NCBI RefSeq assembly: GCF_050947335.1
Contig: NC_134995.1
Coordinates: forward strand, 11,198,501 to 11,262,500
Direction of reading: 5' to 3'
Source: Megachile rotundata
Lineage: Eukaryota > Arthropoda > Insecta > Hymenoptera > Megachilidae
Length of the DNA stretch: 64,000 nt
Shown here: positions 62,466 through 64,000 of the stretch, piece by piece
How positions within the stretch are numbered: the stretch's first letter is position 1
Layout of the letters: each line of letters begins with the position of its first letter
The notes under the pieces: model-generated
Told to the model about the DNA's origin: nothing
The model's input: the letters and a program-made list of their open reading frames with translations, nothing else
Databases searched by the model: none
Position numbers and translations under genes: made by a program

Positions 62466-64000
62466 TACAGATTCTCAGTCTCACAGAGCTTCAGACTTTG
62501 GGAGTTTCACATTGACTACTTAGAAATTTAGAATCATAAAAATGTGTGTCCCCATCTGAAGCACTCGAGCGTACTCGTAGATAACCAATGTTAAAATAAA
62601 ACATTGACAATGCTTATACCTTTTTGGAGAACTCATGCTTTACAGTTATTCGACTAAAGTTTGATACTTGTACAAGTATCAATGCACTGTCATGGCAGTT
62701 TGGTTCTAATTGTGCGGCCATCTTGTACACACCGAGTTTCAATAGTCCTTTTTATTTATACCACACATTTTATTTCACATAAAGGAGTAGCTCCCGTTGG
62801 ATCAAACGCAAAATATCTGCCGTCTAAACTAAACACGATGTACACCGCATAACTTTCGAGCCGTCGACTCATTACAAGAGAAGAAAGAATCGAAGGGTAC
62901 ACGATATTTGCCGTGCCGAGCAAACAAATCAATGCGATCCAACAACGTCGACAAACAGACTGACCAGACGTAAGAAAAAAGAACGCAGCACCGGTTGCAT
63001 AGTTTCCGAGCGGAAACAACGACCACGAAGAAACCGTACGTGTAAAGGCCTACTATCGGGTTAGCTCGATTCGAGAACACCGTTGTAAAACAATGTGGAA
63101 TTGGGGAAGTGTGCCACTTGGGTGGCTGGGGCCTCCACGATCATCGTACGAATCGTACACGCCTCTCTGTGATCAAGTCACTTTATGCGCGCACGTGTAT
63201 GCACGTGTACCTCGCGTCGAGAACATCCGAAAGTAATATTTACCGCCACCTCGAGCGGCTATAATCTTCGAATTTTATACGTTTCGGACTTTAATCGGGC
63301 TGACGGTATTACAAATACCATTTGCGAATAGTTGCCACATCATTGTTGCTAAATCGATGCCTTTTGGACAAAGAACGTTCTGCAACGAACATCTTAACCC
63401 TTAAGTTTTTTTAAAAGTGAGGAAACATGAAAACTCGTTCCACATGTCTTATAGTAAAAATATAATTATTTTGCAATACTGTAACTTCATGTATTTAAGA
63501 GATAAATGCACTTAACTATTCTAACGATGTAGTCCACAAATTTAGAGATGTATAGCAAGAACATAGGAATACAAAAATATAGTATTTAGTAACTCCACAT
63601 TTCTCTTTTAAAATTCAGCCAAACAGATTAAAACACGAATAAAATCTGCATGAAAGAAAATGGCTCCGATAAAGTTGTTCGTAACATTCAATTTCATGTA
63701 AAATACGATAGTACATAGAATTCTATCTGAACGATCTTCCCACGCGCCAAAGTCAGAAAATAGAGGTACAAAATTGAAATAATATCGTCCGACTACCTGT
63801 TCATTGGGAGCTTATCAGTGTCCCGTGTAATCGTCGAATTTTTCCAGTAATTTTCTCCGGCGACGGGACGTTGAAAAGCTGGACAAGCTTATAAAATTAA
63901 TCTGAACGTGTTCGACTCGAGGCACGAAGAAAAATTCCACCGTCATCTTGTTCTCCTCGATCGTTTATTTTCGTCGTCCAGACTTCGCCTCTCTTTTTGT
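62466..64000. other. No supported gene
   Basis: Includes a 22-bp perfect palindrome at 62661-62682 and, at 63440-63500, a fragment related to the 86-bp array of 45970-46205. Minus-strand frames of 83-87 codons at 62.76-63.08 kb overlap in two phases and have no domain. Confidence 0.5.
62661..62682. other. 22-bp perfect palindrome
   Basis: ttgatacttg joined to tacaagtatcaa reads identically on both strands with no spacer. It could be a dimeric protein-binding site or a chance AT-rich palindrome. Confidence 0.55.

Noticed and set aside
1..64000. tRNA and known insect microRNA genes
   Set aside because: Reading for tRNA B-box-like words and for common conserved microRNA seeds gave no convincing match; a covariance-model scan would be needed to exclude them.

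Overview
This window looks like insect nuclear DNA, most likely from a hymenopteran (bee, wasp or ant). That rests on moderate AT richness with abundant CpG words, multi-kilobase introns, a high density of private tandem arrays, and one recognisable animal Ras-like gene. The taxonomic call is an inference from style, not from a marker gene.

Only one protein-coding gene can be supported firmly. It is a Ras-superfamily small GTPase of the RERG/RasL11-like type on the + strand, seen as three exons: 12384-12460 (switch region and G3), 25891-26072 (core helices and the G4 motif NKRD), and 32434-32692 (G5 and the C-terminus, ending in TGA). The splice phases agree across both joins and the introns are about 13.4 kb and 6.4 kb. 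The P-loop exon was not found and probably lies before base 1. The G3 motif is degenerate (DTSRC instead of DTAGQ), and there is no C-terminal CAAX box.

Layout. 0.1-2.6 kb: two oppositely oriented blocks of a 16-bp minisatellite around a 0.9-kb spacer. 2.6-12.4 kb: gene-poor DNA with a possible terminal-inverted-repeat element (6.75-7.32 kb) and two copies of a composite NRF1-like plus YY1-like motif (5.8 and 10.1 kb). 12.4-32.7 kb: the Ras-like gene, whose introns hold a MITE-like inverted repeat (13.85-14.13 kb), a 175-bp array (23.2 kb) and a strictly 133-bp array (27.2-28.0 kb). 32.7-37 kb: probable 3' flank and unannotated DNA. 37-55 kb: a cluster of unrelated tandem arrays with units of 74 to 265 bp, interrupted by a 631-bp palindrome with exact, indel-free symmetry (40696-41326). 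55-64 kb: an unidentified 97-codon open frame on the minus strand, then arrays near 59 and 62 kb built from words like those of the 16-bp minisatellite.

Most other open frames have no recognisable domain or are translations of repeats, and are omitted. A few short candidates are listed at low confidence. I see no rRNA, convincing tRNA, CRISPR or intact transposase gene. No new defence-like or otherwise novel protein system is visible. The most unusual structures are the symmetric palindrome with regulatory-type motifs and the inverted minisatellite pair.
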